A stretch of DNA of 64,000 nt from Myxocyprinus asiaticus (Eukaryota > Chordata > Actinopteri > Cypriniformes > Catostomidae), in the NCBI RefSeq assembly GCF_019703515.2, contig NC_059347.1, forward strand, positions 25,994,501-26,058,500. The letters are read 5' to 3'. Positions 19,869 to 30,849 of the stretch are shown here, in pieces (position 1 is the first letter of the stretch; every line of letters begins with the position of its first letter). Below the pieces are notes generated by a model, which was given only the letters and a program-made list of their open reading frames with translations, had not been told where the DNA came from and did no database searches. A program made the translations under genes and the position numbers.

Positions 19869-20499
19869 GGAGAGTGTTGTCCCTCCTTTGACCAAGTTGA
19901 TATATGTATCATTCAGTGAGGAGCATCATAGTCCAGCTGGAAGCTTATGGCAGGTAATTTTGGTGAACTCCATCCTGAGCCCATGATTCAGACAGTGGCA
20001 TGTGAAGAATCCCATATCTTTGAGTTTGCATCAATTCATCCTCTGTTAAGTCCATCTTAGTAGACTGAAGTAAAGTATGGCTGGCACATGCTGCAGTTGG
20101 TCATCAACACTCAGTGACACAGTGAGAGTCGGACATCAGGCAGGACCAGAGATGGATCTGACAGGCTCTGGCTGGGATGTAATCCCAAGGTTTGGACAGG
20201 GAAACAAAATAGAATAAAATTAGTGTAAATGCCATTCACTTTAAAGCAGGGTTAAAGAATAAAATAAGTGTTTTCGGTTCTGGCAGACCTAACTAAAGCA
20301 GCATAATTGTGAATTGAGGGATAAATTATGTGTATACCTTGCTGAATAGATAAGTCTTTAGTCTAGACTTAAACTGAGAGAGTGTCTTTGTTCCAAACAC
20401 TGAACACTCTTGGCCAATTTGATGTTAAAATAACTGCAGCCCATAAAGTCTGGATGAAAAAAAAAAAACATTTTTGTTTACAAATATACACAAAGTCAT

Positions 20500-20620
20500 G
20501 GGTGGAGCTCAACAGGGCTAAAGGTCCTCCAGGGTAAATTGGCCTTTGGGCTAAAGGCCCTCTGGGGTAAAGGCCCCCATAGAAAAGACCCTCTCTGGTT
20601 AAAAGGCCACCAAAAAGACT
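20500..20620 (+). repeat. Short imperfect tandem repeat of GGGCTAAAGGCCCTC type
   Basis: Words such as GGGCTAAAGGTCCTCCAGGG, GGGCTAAAGGCCCTCTGGGG and GGTAAAGGCCCCCAT recur every 30 or so bases. The unit is G/C-rich compared with its surroundings and has no coding evidence. Confidence 0.6.
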
Positions 20621-20640
20621 TAATTTGGAAGAGGAGGAAG

Positions 20641-21250
20641 ATGCAGAATGCCTTATATGTAGCAAATTTGTTTTCCATATGTAACGTCAGGATGATTCAC
20701 AATGGAGATTCATATGTAAAAAATCCACAAACTAACATTATAACTCCAAGACAGACACCGTTCAGTCACAAAAAATGTTAAACAGTCCTTATTCTGTTAC
20801 AATATAGAGTTGTTATTGTTAAAGAATACGTCATGTTGACTAATGTTGCCCATTACTATTTCCTGTATATTTTAATTTATCTGTGTAGCCCCTGGGAGTA
20901 TTTTACCTAGGGTCCGATATCGCGCTTACGTACTGGTACTCGTACTCGTAAAAATGCTCTGATACCAAAAACCGATACCATCTGACTTACTAATGTCATT
21001 ACATAAACATTCAGCCCACAAATTAAAATCACGTTATGTCCTAGTGAGATTATTTAACCGCAAAAGCTGCGATTTAATGAGATAAATATACAGATTGCGT
21101 GTAATTCAAATGTGAGCGCTTGTGAATGTGTGGAGACAGTGTTGTGCTGATGCCGGCTGTTCATACCTTTTAAAGCTCCTCCTTGGATTATACAGGGAAA
21201 ACACCGTCATGAGCATTGCGTGCTCTGTTTGTAGCAGATGACTGTAAATG
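20641..21250. repeat. Unassigned interval with end of a 'GGTACTCGTACTCG/CCGATACC' transposon family
   Basis: At about 20911-20990 the sequence has GGTCCGATATCG, ACTGGTACTCGTACTCGT and CCAAAAACCGATACCATC. A related block is at 63575-63660 (CGGTACCGATCCCGATCC). These phrases belong to a widespread fish DNA-transposon terminus, but I cannot place its family or its other end. The rest is featureless. Confidence 0.4.
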
Positions 21251-21530
21251 TCTCAGTTACGTACGTAACCTCAGTTCCCTGAGACGGAGGGAACGAGACA
21301 TTGCGTTTATTAAAGCATATGGGGAGTACCTTCTTACAAAACCTAGTTGAAACCTCTCTACAATAATGCCAGTATTCTAATATTGGCTATGGTGTTTGAG
21401 CCCCGCATTTTTTGGCGCGAAACTGTCTGCTATAAAACAGGTGCACAAACACCCTTTCCTCAGAACAAGGAGCGCATCACTCGTGCCTCAAGAACTCTCA
21501 GTCTTGTAGTGCGGCTAGCTTTCGCAGTGT
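21251..21530. repeat. DIRS B left inverted terminal repeat with TATA box
   Basis: Paired with 28755-29016. It contains CTCTCTACAATAATGCCAGT, GTTTGAGCCCCGC and TATAAAA at 21431-21437 followed by CAGGTGCACAAACACC. The outer end reads TCTCAGTTACGTACGTAACC. Confidence 0.9.
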
Positions 21531-21569
21531 CTTGTTCCCTTCATCTCAGTACACTTGACAATGTGTTTA

Positions 21570-21573
21570 TTAA
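21570..21573. other. TTAA target duplication, left copy
   Basis: Pairs with TTAA at 23560-23563. Removing the intervening element with one TTAA gives GTTTATTAACGCATATGGGG, which matches the DIRS B terminal sequence at about 28964-28983 (reverse complement). Confidence 0.93.
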
Positions 21574-22025
21574 CACTAGAACTACCAGAATTCTATAACT
21601 ACTAGAATGGCTATAGCGGTCATTCTTACCGTTCATACTAGACTGTACCAAATGTCATTTTTGTCATGTCATATTTACATTCGAAGCTTTTAGAATGAAG
21701 CTTCTAATGTCTGTCGTCATATTTTATGACGTCATCACCCTAAAAAAATGTAAAAATTCTCTAACAAAATCCTCAATTTGAATAAAATAGAATAATATGG
21801 ATTAAATGGAGCACCGAGCGCCAAGTGAACGCAGATTGACCTACATAATATGATCTTTTTTGTAATATATAATAGTGTAAGAGCTGCTGGACTGCCTCTG
21901 AAGGTGCGTGCCTCGCTTTGTGTCTGGCAAGTTTTTTCACCGCAGTGAAAATGTTGTTTTTGAAAGTCTAAACGCCAACAAACATGGATTGAAGCAGAAT
22001 ATTTCATTAGATAAAAACATGTTGT

Positions 22026-22271
22026 TCAAAAGCTCGCCAAGTCCATGCCTTTTCCACCTTGCGCGCCATGAATGTAGATGACAGCAATGAAGGCCTTTAG
22101 CTCATAGACTGTCATATCCCATGAGCTGTCCTCCTTGACCCTGTGTGCCTCAGCAACGGTGCAGTCCCTGATATGCTTCAACATGCCTTCATCAACCAAA
22201 CAGAGAAAAGCAGTGAGGGCATCTTCAATGTTGCGCTTTGCGTGCGCTGTGGGGCCTGCAGCTTCTGTCAT
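22026..22271 (-). pseudogene. piggyBac-like transposase fragment, pre-catalytic domain
   Basis: The reading contains SSWDMTVYELKAFIAVIYIHGAQGGK, written here in part: the W..TV.ELKAFI...Y..G wording is the family signature just before the catalytic domain of piggyBac transposases. It stops at 22026 shortly after, where the catalytic region should begin. The upstream wording DALTAFLCLVDEGMLKHI fits the preceding helical region. Confidence 0.75.
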
Positions 22272-22569
22272 GACATTTTGACTTTGCAGCCTTCCTCTAT
22301 TTTCACCCCACTATATAACAGTCCACACAGTGCCGTCTTTCGCCATTTCATCCCTCTCTGCTGAAGGTGGATTTAGTGAGACAGCTTCTTCATCCAGTGG
22401 CGGGCTAAGCGCTCTTGTGGTTGGCACAGCAAGCACAGCTGATGATTCAGGATTTTGCACTGTCGCCAAAAAAATTATAGCCCAATTAGCTTGTTTTATT
22501 TTATGAAATATCAATCTTATCAGGGGTAATATTAGCCTTTATGCATTAGGCTATACTGTAACACTAGCG

Positions 22570-22867
22570 CAGGGCTAGATTGGTAATCTGGCATACCGGT
22601 GGGCCGATGCACTTTGGGGCCGATCAGGGGCGGACTGGCCATCGGGAGAACCGGGCGGGCCGGTGGGCCGGCCGCGAAATGGGCCGAATGGGGTGCAATA
22701 AGCTGAAATGAGCCGCCGTGTTATGAAGAACGGGCCACAAAATGCCGCCGCGATATGCCAAAGGGTGCAGCGATATGCAGAAAAGGACAGCAGCCCCCCC
22801 ACCAACAACTTTGGAGCCAGTTGCTATGTAAAATCCCGGGCCGATTTTTCTTCCCAGTCCACCACTG
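22570..22867. mobile_element. hAT-like MITE nested in the piggyBac-like element
   Basis: CACTAGCG at 22562-22569 and CACTAGCA at 22868-22875 form an 8-bp target duplication with one mismatch. The ends are CAGGGCTAGATTGG and, inverted, CAGTGGTGGACTGG. An internal CAGGGGCGGACTGG at 22625 resembles a second copy of the terminus. The interior is GC-rich (GGGCCGGTGGGCCGG-like words) and noncoding. The 8-bp duplication points to the hAT superfamily. Confidence 0.78.
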
Positions 22868-22907
22868 CACTAGCATAATAATAACAAGGTAATAATAATA
22901 ATAGAGG

Positions 22908-23162
22908 CTATTTTGTCATAACATTGAAGTAGGCTATTATTGATAACAGCCAGACTATAGTCTTCCTAACATACCTGGAACAGTAGCAGATGGAATGACA
23001 GCAGTTGTCGAATTGGTGTCCACCCAGCTTTTTTTTACGAACCAGCATTATCTCTGAATCACTCTCAGAGTCAGTGTCAGATGAACTGTCAAGAGACCAA
23101 AAGACATCACTATCTGAACCTGCTCCTCCATCAGACTCAGCATCATCAAGGCTCTGAAGCAA
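22908..23162 (-). pseudogene. piggyBac-like transposase N-terminus, acidic
   Basis: The reading is strongly acidic and Ser-rich (LDDAESDGGAGSDSD, then SSDTDSESDSE), typical of piggyBac transposase N-termini, and is followed by a basic KKK cluster. The true start may lie upstream. It is separated from the next fragment by the MITE and by noncoding sequence that could include an intron. Confidence 0.6.
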
Positions 23163-23849
23163 GGCTTAAGCCTCTGTGGCAGTCAGTCTCTTTCTTGCTG
23201 ACAATTAAAAGCAAAAGCTAAGTTTTAGCTTAGCAACAGCATATAAAAACAACTAGTAAAAATAATTGCTTGCCAACAGTGACACGCATCTGCAATGGTG
23301 GGAAAAAGTAGCAAACGCTGAAACGATACACCGGCTATAATGCGTATGGTCAATATGACCGTTATGGCCATTCAAGGTAGAAATACTCAGAACACTTTTG
23401 TGTTTTGTTATTTTAATAAAATAACAATGTTAGAATAAAATATACACACATTTAAGAAAAGTCAGGGTAGTTCTATGGTTATATGGGTTTTATTTCAACA
23501 AAGTTCTTACATTGCAAAATTTAAAAATGGTCAAAATGACTGCCTTGGTAGTTCTAGTGTTAACGCATATGGGGAATAGAATCCCATCACATCACACCGC
23601 ACTACACAACATAACCTCCCAGAAAGAAATCATGGTGCCACAGTCTCGCAGGATGGTGACTGACATGAGTATGCCACAGTGAGTGACCCTCGTGTTGGGC
23701 CAGGAGGGGAGCACTTAGAATGAATATATGAACTATAGTCATATAGTATGAATTAACTCCTACACGATCCCAGTCGGGAAGGGAGTTTATTAATAATGTA
23801 AGTGCTTGTGACTTATGGTAAATTACAATGGCCTGAATGCAGGCGGTTG

Positions 23850-24640
23850 TGTAAAAAGATGGGGAGCTTGTCCTTAAAGGGAGGAGCATAAGTATATATA
23901 TTTGGCCAATGAATAGCAAGCGCTTTAAACAGAGAACTTGTGAAGAGAGAGACGTTAGGTCTAGTTTGTAAAATCTTGTGAATATGTTTTGAGAAGACCA
24001 TCTTGCTGCAAAACATGTCTTGTAAGGACACACCATGCGTCCATGCCCATGAGGAGCATCGACAATCCAGTGAGAAAGTCTTTGCTTGGAGATGGACATG
24101 TGTCCTCCATAGCATATAAAGAACTGATCAGATCAAACAGTCTGAACTGGCATGTTTGCTCAACGTATGCGTATAGCACCCGCACAGGGCATAACAAATG
24201 CAATGATTGTTCCTCATCCGAATTAAATGGATTAGGGAAGAAGGCCTGAAGGTGAACCACCTGCACTCTGAATGGCATGGTTAGGATAGTCTTTTATGGG
24301 TATGACAGTGGCTTTTGAAAGACCAGGGCCAAACTCCAGACATGAATTGTCAATTGATAGTGCATGCAGGTCACCGACCCATTTTACAGAGGCCAGAGCC
24401 AGCAGTTGTGCAGTCTTAATGGAGAGCATGCACAAATCAACAGAGTCCAAAGGCTCGAAGGGAGGCCCTGCGAGAGCTTTTAGGACTAAAGTTAAGTCCC
24501 AAGTCAGGACTGTAGCCGGCCGAGGTGGGTTTAATCATCTTGCTCCTTTAATGAACTTTATGATTAAATCATGCTTGCCTATAATGGTGCCAGCTTCATG
24601 TGCGTGATACGCAGATATAGTCGCCACATACACTTTGAGG
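23850..24640 (-). pseudogene. DIRS B tyrosine recombinase, frameshifted
   Basis: Recognisable segments in order are: HEAGTIIGKHDLIIKFIKGA-like wording (about 24600-24541), VGDLHALSIDNSCLEFGPG (about 24380-24325), LHLLCPVRVLYAYVEQT (about 24200-24150), KQRLSHWIVDA (about 24085-24053) and, in other frames, WSSQNIFTRFYKLDLT (about 24003-23956), which contains the candidate catalytic Tyr (RFY). The HxxR motif that should precede it is damaged. The enzyme would have integrated the circular DIRS DNA. Confidence 0.88.
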
Positions 24641-25248
24641 GTTGATGGAGTGAGTCCTGCGTCTAATCACTCTTGAAGAAATATGAGAATTTCATGCATG
24701 GGGCAGTTTATTGGGTCTTTGCCATGTGAGAGACACCAATCAGTGAACACATTCCATTTCAGCGCATCTTGTGGATGGTGCTCTGGCCTGTAAAATGGTG
24801 TTCATGAATGAATGTGTCAGTTCTGGCCTGGTTTAGCGCACTCTGTTCAGGGGCCACACATGCAGGATCCACAGCTTGGGCTGGGGATGCCAGATTGTGC
24901 CTTGCGCCTGAGAGAGGAGATCCCACCTCAGCAGTATTTCCCATGGCGAGTTGTACAGCATCTCTATAACTTCCAGAAACCATGGCTGGTTGGGCCATTT
25001 CGGCACAACCAATAGAATCGTTTCCTTGTCCTCTCGGACTGTGCATATGACAGAGTGAATCAGGCACACTGGGGTAAATGCATATTTGCGTTTCACCAGC
25101 CATATGTGGGCCATTGTGTCCGCTCCCAGCGGGGCTTGGGACTTCGAGTACCAGAGGGGACAGTGGGTAGTCCCCACTGAGGCAAATAGATAAATTTCTG
25201 CTTTGCCGAATATTTCCAAATCCTCAATACAGTTTGAGGATGAAGTCT
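24641..25248 (-). pseudogene. DIRS B RNase H to recombinase linker, degenerate
   Basis: Fragments such as LLVVPKWPNQPWFLEVIEML (about 25010-24955) and SPAQAVDPA fit the region between RNase H and recombinase in DIRS polyproteins. Several frames are used and no intact domain is visible. Confidence 0.6.
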
Positions 25249-25623
25249 CTATTCGCCCGGTATCACCCCTTGGTGTGACAGTAGGTCCGCGCCATAATTC
25301 AGGTGGCTTGGGACATACGTTGCCCTCAGGGAGAGGAGATGACACTCGCTCCATAGGAGGAGGTGACGCCTCAGTCTCAATAGTGATGGTGAATGAATTC
25401 CACCTTGGCGGTTTATATATGCCACAACTGTCATGTTGTCTGAGCGAACCAGGACATGACAGTTCGCTATTTCTGCCTGAAAATCCTTTAAGGCTAGAAA
25501 TACAGCCGATAGTTCTAGGCAGTTGATGTGCCATGCTTTCTTCACACCTGTCCAGGTGCCGAAAGTCGGGTGTCCATCACACACAGCCCCCCAACCTGTG
25601 TTGGAAGCATCCATAGTCACCAC
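25249..25623 (-). pseudogene. DIRS B RNase H domain, catalytic residues retained
   Basis: One open frame carries the four expected acidic positions: Asp in VTMDASNTGWGA, Glu in NCLELSAVFLAL, Asp in VRSDNMTVVAYIN and the late HLNYGADLLS Asp. RNase H degrades the RNA of the RNA/DNA hybrid during DIRS replication. The domain is locally well preserved compared with its neighbours, but it is cut off from RT by a frameshift, so it is not a functional gene. Confidence 0.88.
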
Positions 25624-25699
25624 TTTCCACCTGACAATCTGCCCCAGTGTGACACTTCGCTGGTAAAAGGCAGGAGTTCACCAGGGTGCTAAAGCAGCT

Positions 25700-26600
25700 A
25701 TACAGCGGTGGGATATAGTGATGCGCATGCACCCTTGGTGCCAAGCATGCCGTGGCACACGGTACTTGAGCCAGCCTGAAGAGGTGTCATGTGTAAGAGA
25801 CCTAATGTTATGATGCTGCTGCCATATATCCAAATGCTTTTTGAAACAGCTTCAGTGGAAGTGTTCTCCTCAGTTTGAACTGAGACAGACACTGTAGAAT
25901 GGCCTGAACATGCACCCACTCGTAGAGTCGAGGCGGACTCCCAAAAAGGAGATTTGTTGGCTTGGGGAGAGCGTGCCTTTCGCCCAGTTCACATTGAGGC
26001 CCAAGCTGTTTAGATGTTGAAGCAGTAAGTCTCTGTGCTGGCATAACAGAGCCTCTGATTGTGTAGGTAACAGCCAATTTTCAAGGTAGTTCAAGATGCG
26101 CACGTCGCTCAGTTTCAGAGGGGCGAGAACTGCATCGATGCACTTTGTGAATGTGCGAGGAGCCAGAGACAGTCAGAAGGGCAGGACTTTAAATTGATAC
26201 GTTGTTCCTTCAAATGCGAATCTCAGAAACGTCCTGTGATGTTGTACAATTTGGATATGAAAGTACACATCCTTCAGATCTGTCGATGCAAACCAATCGT
26301 GTGGGTGTACATGCGATAAGATCAGTTTCTGAGTAATCATTTTGAATGGGTGCTTTATGAGTGTGTGATTCAAATGTCTCAGATCCAGGATCGGCCATAA
26401 ACCCTTTTTGGGCTTGACAATTTGGCACAACCTCTATTGTGCTTTTCACAAGGAGACTGTGTATATCGGCTCGTAACACTGGCACGTCTTTGGACAAAAC
26501 CATGGAAGACAGAACACCATTGAAACGGGTGGCCGGCATGCAAATTGGATCGTATAACCATGTTCGATCATTCTTTGCATCCATTCTGAAATACCCATTA
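25700..26600 (-). pseudogene. DIRS B reverse transcriptase, mutated active site
   Basis: The RT N-terminus has EHGYTIQFACRPPVS (about 26570-26525). It continues with KKGLWPILDLRHLNHTL (about 26410-26360), DWFASTDLKDVYFHIQI (about 26305-26255) and RFAFEGTTYQFKVLPF, then a stop at about 26173. The active-site segment at 26103-25870 reads RILNYLENWLL, where YLDDW is expected, so both acidic active-site positions have changed (Asp to Glu, Asp to Asn). The post-RT helix region QISFLGVRLDS follows. Multiple frameshifts confirm decay. Confidence 0.9.
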
Positions 26601-27163
26601 GGGCTTGCCATGTGTCCACGTAACGGGACAGAGGGCAGTTTGGTTTGCTCACCGTATGATATAATGCGTCGCTCACCATAGGGAAGCGGTTGCGCATAAT
26701 GTGTGTGCTTTGAAGAGGAAAAGGGCTCTTTATTGAGAATGTGTGAGCATCTTGTGCATTTGCAACGAGTGCTGTATTCTTTTTTGTATCCATTGCAATT
26801 TTTATTGCATTTATTTGAGTGCAATACACAGAAGCAACATTTTGAACAATATTTTGAACAACAATATTCCTCTCCCAACAAACAGAGTGGGGAGATGGGG
26901 AACAGTGTTTTGTGTCTCAAATCGAGCCTTCTTTGGAGCAGACCCCGAGGGAACCATGGGCTCTGCTTTCCACTTCAAAGGGCTGTGCCAGTCAGGAGTG
27001 CTTTTGCTGCACGGGGGGTGTGGCGTTGGGGGGGGGGGGGGTTGTTTCACCGGCGTGAGGCGGGCACTGATAAGGCCGCTTTCATTTGGGCCATGGCTTG
27101 CGTGGCCTCGCTGGTGACTCACCGGTGGCAGGTGCCAGCGCTGAGGCAGCAGGTATGGGGTTT
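26601..27163 (-). other. DIRS B gag-pol junction, decayed
   Basis: No stable frame is seen. A Pro-rich tail (PPPPPTPHPP, about 27055-27025, facing a G-run at about 27028-27040) probably belongs to the end of gag, followed by a Cys-rich low-complexity segment. I see no separate gene. Confidence 0.5.
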
Positions 27164-28142
27164 TTATTCGGGTGCTGGCTTGAAACAGAGCGAGGGAGAA
27201 CTGGCTGTAATGTACTCCGTTTGGGCATAAAGTGTCATAGCCTGTGACTGCTGCTGAGTCACAACATAACGCTCAGCAAATTTATTCACTGTGCTGCCAA
27301 AGAGGCCGGCTGGAGACACTGGAGCATCCAATAAAGTGGCTTTTTCCCTATCACTCATTTCTGTGAGGGTCAGCCATATATTGTTGATCCAGAACTGCCA
27401 AATTGCCCATGGACTTGCTGATGGCCTGCGCAGTGAATTTTGTGGCACTCAAAGCTAAGTCTGTAGCAGTGTGGAGCTATTTGAATGTCCATTTGTCCAT
27501 TTGCTTGAGGAGCTTGGCTTGAAATACCTGGAGCACCGCCATTGTGTGGCGGGCTGATCCAACTTGTCCTGCTGCTGAGTAAGCTTTTCCAGCCAGTGCA
27601 GACATTTGTTGACACGGCTTGGAAGGATGCATGGGGCGTGATTTCCACGCTTTGTTACTCACTGGGCAGATGTGTGCCGCTACCGCCTCCTCCACAGAGG
27701 GTAGTTGGGCATAACCGTTTTCTTCCCTGTGATCCACATTAGAGAGCATGGCGTCACTGTATGAGCGTGCTGAGAAGGGCACGCGCCAGGACAGTTCGTT
27801 ATGAACTTCGGGGAAGAATGGGGCTGATTTGCAGAATGCGGCCGCTTGACGGCGTCTGGACTGCAGGAACCATTCATCGAGGTGAGACTGTTTAGGTTCC
27901 TCTGGGGGAGACCACTCAAGGTTAAGCTCTTCAAATGCCCTTGTAAGGATGCAAAGCATTTCTCTGTCAGTGGCGCGTGCATGCTCCTCACCCTCGCTGG
28001 GGGGACAGGTGATAGCATCATCCACTGACCACTCGCCTGATGCAGCGAGAGACATGACATCGTCATTATCATCCCCAGCTTCAGAACTGCTTAATGAGAC
28101 AAGGCCGTGCATTCTTTCAGAGGGCCTGAGCTTATCTCGCAC
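27164..28142 (-). pseudogene. DIRS B gag-like ORF1, one frameshift
   Basis: The frame 28142-27477 has an acidic N-terminal half, LDEWFLQSRRRQAAA (about 27865-27820), and the well-kept segment ALAGKAYSAAGQVGSARHTM (about 27600-27540), followed by AVLQVFQAKLLKQM. It ends at 27477. A second frame (27448-27164) continues with KATLLDAPVSPAGLFGS, the expected next piece, so one frameshift near 27470 splits the gene. Upstream of 28142 a stop-containing leader (to about 28495) shows MSFHKC and CPHCEGM, perhaps the lost Cys-cluster N-terminus. ORF1 is the particle protein of DIRS elements. Confidence 0.88.
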
Positions 28143-28499
28143 ATAGTGTATCGGAAAACATGCGCTTCGTGGAGATTAAGGGACTCGTGGGGCATCTGCC
28201 GGCACGAGAACCACCTCAAATTCATCCTGATTGATCTCGTTACCCCACTGTGCCTCCTCGTGTGAATCCTAGGGTATCACAGGAGAGGCAGGTGGGAGGG
28301 TGCGTGAGGCTGAATCGTCCCTCAGAACGAGGGCGATTCACGAGCGAAGCGTTTTGGGACTCATGCCCTCGCAGTGAGGACAGTGTCTCCATGAGAGCTG
28401 ACTCTGCATGGGTGCAGATTCACAGTAAACGCTGCACTCATGCTGATCTGACAGCAGGATGTGCCTCTTGCTCAAGGAACACTTATGGAACGACATCTT

Positions 28500-28754
28500 T
28501 AAAAAGACGCAAACACATATGTTACTATTTTAGATATATAAATATATAAATAAATATATATTTATATCACACAATATACAAAACACAATATACAATTGCT
28601 TTGTAAGGATGCACAACACTTGCCAAAGCACTGTGGGGAATCAGGATGCTGAGGCCCATTCACCAGCGAAGCGTCAAGCGGCGAGTGATATTTGCCAGAG
28701 CATTGCAGGGGAGTGGAGGGTCTTCTCGTTACCATGAAGATTCAACCCGCTAAC
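28500..28754. other. AT-rich leader of DIRS B
   Basis: The interval has an AT/TA-rich patch (28520-28575) and noncoding DIRS leader. It carries no gene. Confidence 0.5.
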
Positions 28755-29016
28755 TCATGTATATCGACAGCGAAGGGTAGAGGGCTTCTAGACAAGAGAT
28801 GATCACTGTCTTGAAGGAAGAAATTCTGAGGAAATGGTGTTTGTGCACCTGTTTTATAGCGGACAGTTTCACGCCAAAACAGGCGGGGCTCAAACAACAA
28901 AACCAATATTAGAATATTGCCGTTATTGTAGAGAGGTTTCAACGAGGTCGTGTAAGAAGGCACTCCCCATATGCGTTAATAAACGCCATGTCATGTGTAC
29001 TGAGTCTTAAGAGAAC
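28755..29016. repeat. DIRS B right inverted terminal repeat
   Basis: Reverse complement of 21290-21530, with TTTTATA at 28852-28858 (minus-strand TATA box). The outer end is TGTACTGAGTCTTAAGAGAAC. Confidence 0.9.
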
Positions 29017-29071
29017 AGAGTGCATATTCATGTTGTAGCATGAGGCACATACAGAGGACATACTTATTTAA

Positions 29072-29548
29072 CCCTTACCAGCTGGAGCACTCAAATTTGG
29101 GAACAATTATTCCCATGATTCCTGTCTCAATATCTTCACCGTCCAATCACCGATTTTATTTCTGAAAACTGTCAGATACTCATGACAATATAAGCTAAAA
29201 GCACATATGATTGGTTAAGGGGTTACTGGGTGTGAATAATAAGTGTATTGTCATCAGCGTCATCCTCCATTTGCCTGAGGATGGAGCCAGAGAGGATATC
29301 CTGGGAGATTACCTCCAGTGTTGGACTTAATGCTTCAAATTGAAAACTGAGGCAATCTTTCGAGGTAAGACAAGTTATTTAACATGTGTTGTCAATATTT
29401 TCAATTGAAAGTCAAAACGTTTTAGTTACGAAGCATTTATTTGTAGGAGTAACGCTACATTTTTAGTTAAATATCAATAATTATTTTTTTTTTTTTTTTT
29501 TTTTTGCCAATTTTGTCGCTTGTGAAAAATCCACCTGAAGTAATTAGA
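29072..29548 (+). mobile_element. piggyBac 5'-end fragment (copy D)
   Basis: TTAA at 29068-29071 precedes CCCTTACCAGCTGG, the same terminus as copies A and B. The leader is recognisable up to TCGCTTGTGAAAAATCCACC (about 29515-29534). Only one subterminal repeat unit is kept, with an internal deletion at about 29459. Similarity ends around 29548 without a 3' terminus. It is probably a solo 5' remnant. Confidence 0.85.
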
Positions 29549-30849
29549 ATCCCAACATCATTGTCTTACCTCACTATTGTGGCTGAATAAAAGTAAATAG
29601 ACCTGATCCAACATCTAGTCGGATCTAATATTGTTTGATATACTGTATCCATTGACAAAAAATAACTTTTTAATGATTTTAAGGACTATGAATGCAAAAA
29701 TAATGACTATATATGTCATTGTGATGTACTACATTATAACTGACCATCAGGATGAATTCATCCTGATGGTCAATTTATACTGTACATCACAGCAAGTGTT
29801 CCCTGATTATCCCAAATAATTTTGAAGAGGTAAGCCTGTTCCTGCAATTGCTCTGAAGTTTTTTCTGCAGTTGCTCTGAATAAAGCATTATAATTGGCAA
29901 ATGTCAACCTCCATGGTCACAGATAGATAAATAAAAAGACACTTGAGACAAAGCTGGAAAAGATCTCTGATTGCCTAATGCTTGTGCATCTCTCATCCCA
30001 CCTGCTGCTGAGTGAGAAGTCTCTACCCTGCTGTTGTTTACCTTCTGAAGAACGATAAGCCTCTCTGGCAACATTACCCAAAGTGCTGCATGATCTAGTG
30101 TAAGCACACACTGGTGTAGACAGACTTGCAAACACATACATATACACACGCAAATAATTCAAAGCATGCCTTGCCGTTTCCTCACCCGACCTGTCTTCCT
30201 CAATTTCCCTGCTCTAATTGGATAACACTGTATTTTGATTTCATTGAAGCCAGCAGGCCTCCATGCTGTTTAAAGCATGTGATTCGCATTTGATGCAGTC
30301 TGTGTTTACAACATCATCTTGTAATTAATGTCATGGCACAGAGCCATGTGTCCCTGTGACCTCCTGTCCGTGAATACAGGACAGTGTGCCAATTTTCCTC
30401 TCCTCTAACGACAGGGGTCATTTAAATCACCCAGCATTTTCAAATACTTTTTTTACAAGTTTGACTATATGACCTTGCTGAGTCTTTTTTTTTTTTTTTT
30501 TTTTTTAAAGACTTTTTTCCTCCCAGTTGTCAGAGATAAGGGGTCTGTCTTAATGCATTGCTTGTTTGACTGTCTGGGTTAAAGAGATTAATTGTGTTGG
30601 CATGGAGGTTTATTTTAATACCAGGGAGGGATGGTACAATCTAAGTAATGGCAACCCTACAAAAACTTTGAGAGAACTCTGTGCTTTTTAGGATCAGAGG
30701 GGGCTAGAAAAAAATAATAATAATGACAATTAAAATTAATCAAAATTAATACAGCAGAGGAAAAGCCAGATTATGTTAATTAAGTAAGCTTTTCAGAGAG
30801 CAATAAAGAGGTTTCACATTTCTAGTACAAGTCATGTCTAGGTCAGATT
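29549..30849. other. Unassigned AT-rich interval
   Basis: No gene or element was recognised. A T-run lies at 30485-30506. GTCAGATT at 30842-30849 is the left target duplication of the following hAT-like element. Confidence 0.5.

Larger units (their letters stand above)
19110..20420 (+). repeat. Dispersed fish-type repeat, split by insertion
   Basis: The left part (from GTCAAATTTATTTGTGTAGC at about 19117 to about 19240) and the right part (about 20020-20420, ending in TCTAGACTTAAACTGAGAGA wording) are recognisable as one common fish interspersed repeat. Another repeat (19440-19806) and a pyrimidine tract (19816-19868) are inserted between them. No protein is encoded. Confidence 0.5.
21574..23559 (-). 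mobile_element. piggyBac-like element, internally deleted, TTAA-flanked
   Basis: The 1986-bp element is bounded by 14-bp perfect inverted repeats, CACTAGAACTACCA at 21574 and TGGTAGTTCTAGTG ending at 23559, and by TTAA on both sides. These ends differ from the CCCTTACCAGCC ends of copies A and B, so it is a different piggyBac lineage. The minus strand carries two remnants of a piggyBac transposase (23162-22908 and 22271-22026). The catalytic core is missing. A hAT-like MITE is nested inside. Confidence 0.92.
21530..23600. repeat. DIRS B internal complementary region, split by transposon
   Basis: GTTCCCTTCATCTCAGTACA (from 21535) and the GTTTATTAA / CGCATATGGGGAAT phrase (split to 23561-23577) are complementary to the element's outer ends. 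The circle-joint bases between the two halves appear to be missing. The TTAA inside this ICR was the target of the piggyBac-like element. Confidence 0.75.
21251..29016 (-). mobile_element. DIRS retrotransposon, element B, near full length, interrupted
   Basis: Inverted terminal repeats lie at 21251-21530 and about 28755-29016; GTTTATTAA.GCATATGGGGAG is found at both ends in inverse sense. Gag-like ORF1, RT, RNase H and tyrosine recombinase follow in order on the minus strand. Without the nested 2-kb insertion (21574-23559) the element is about 5.8 kb. It is a different subfamily from DIRS A, as judged from the ITR sequences. Every gene carries frameshifts or stops, so it is inactive. Confidence 0.92.

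Noticed and set aside
19667..19986. Lys-rich and Phe-rich readings
   Set aside because: They are translations of the T/C tract at 19816-19868.
27028..27040. G-run in DIRS B as a G-quadruplex switch
   Set aside because: A single G-run of about 12 bases without spaced G-tracts does not support a quadruplex claim. It faces a Pro-rich gag tail on the coding strand.
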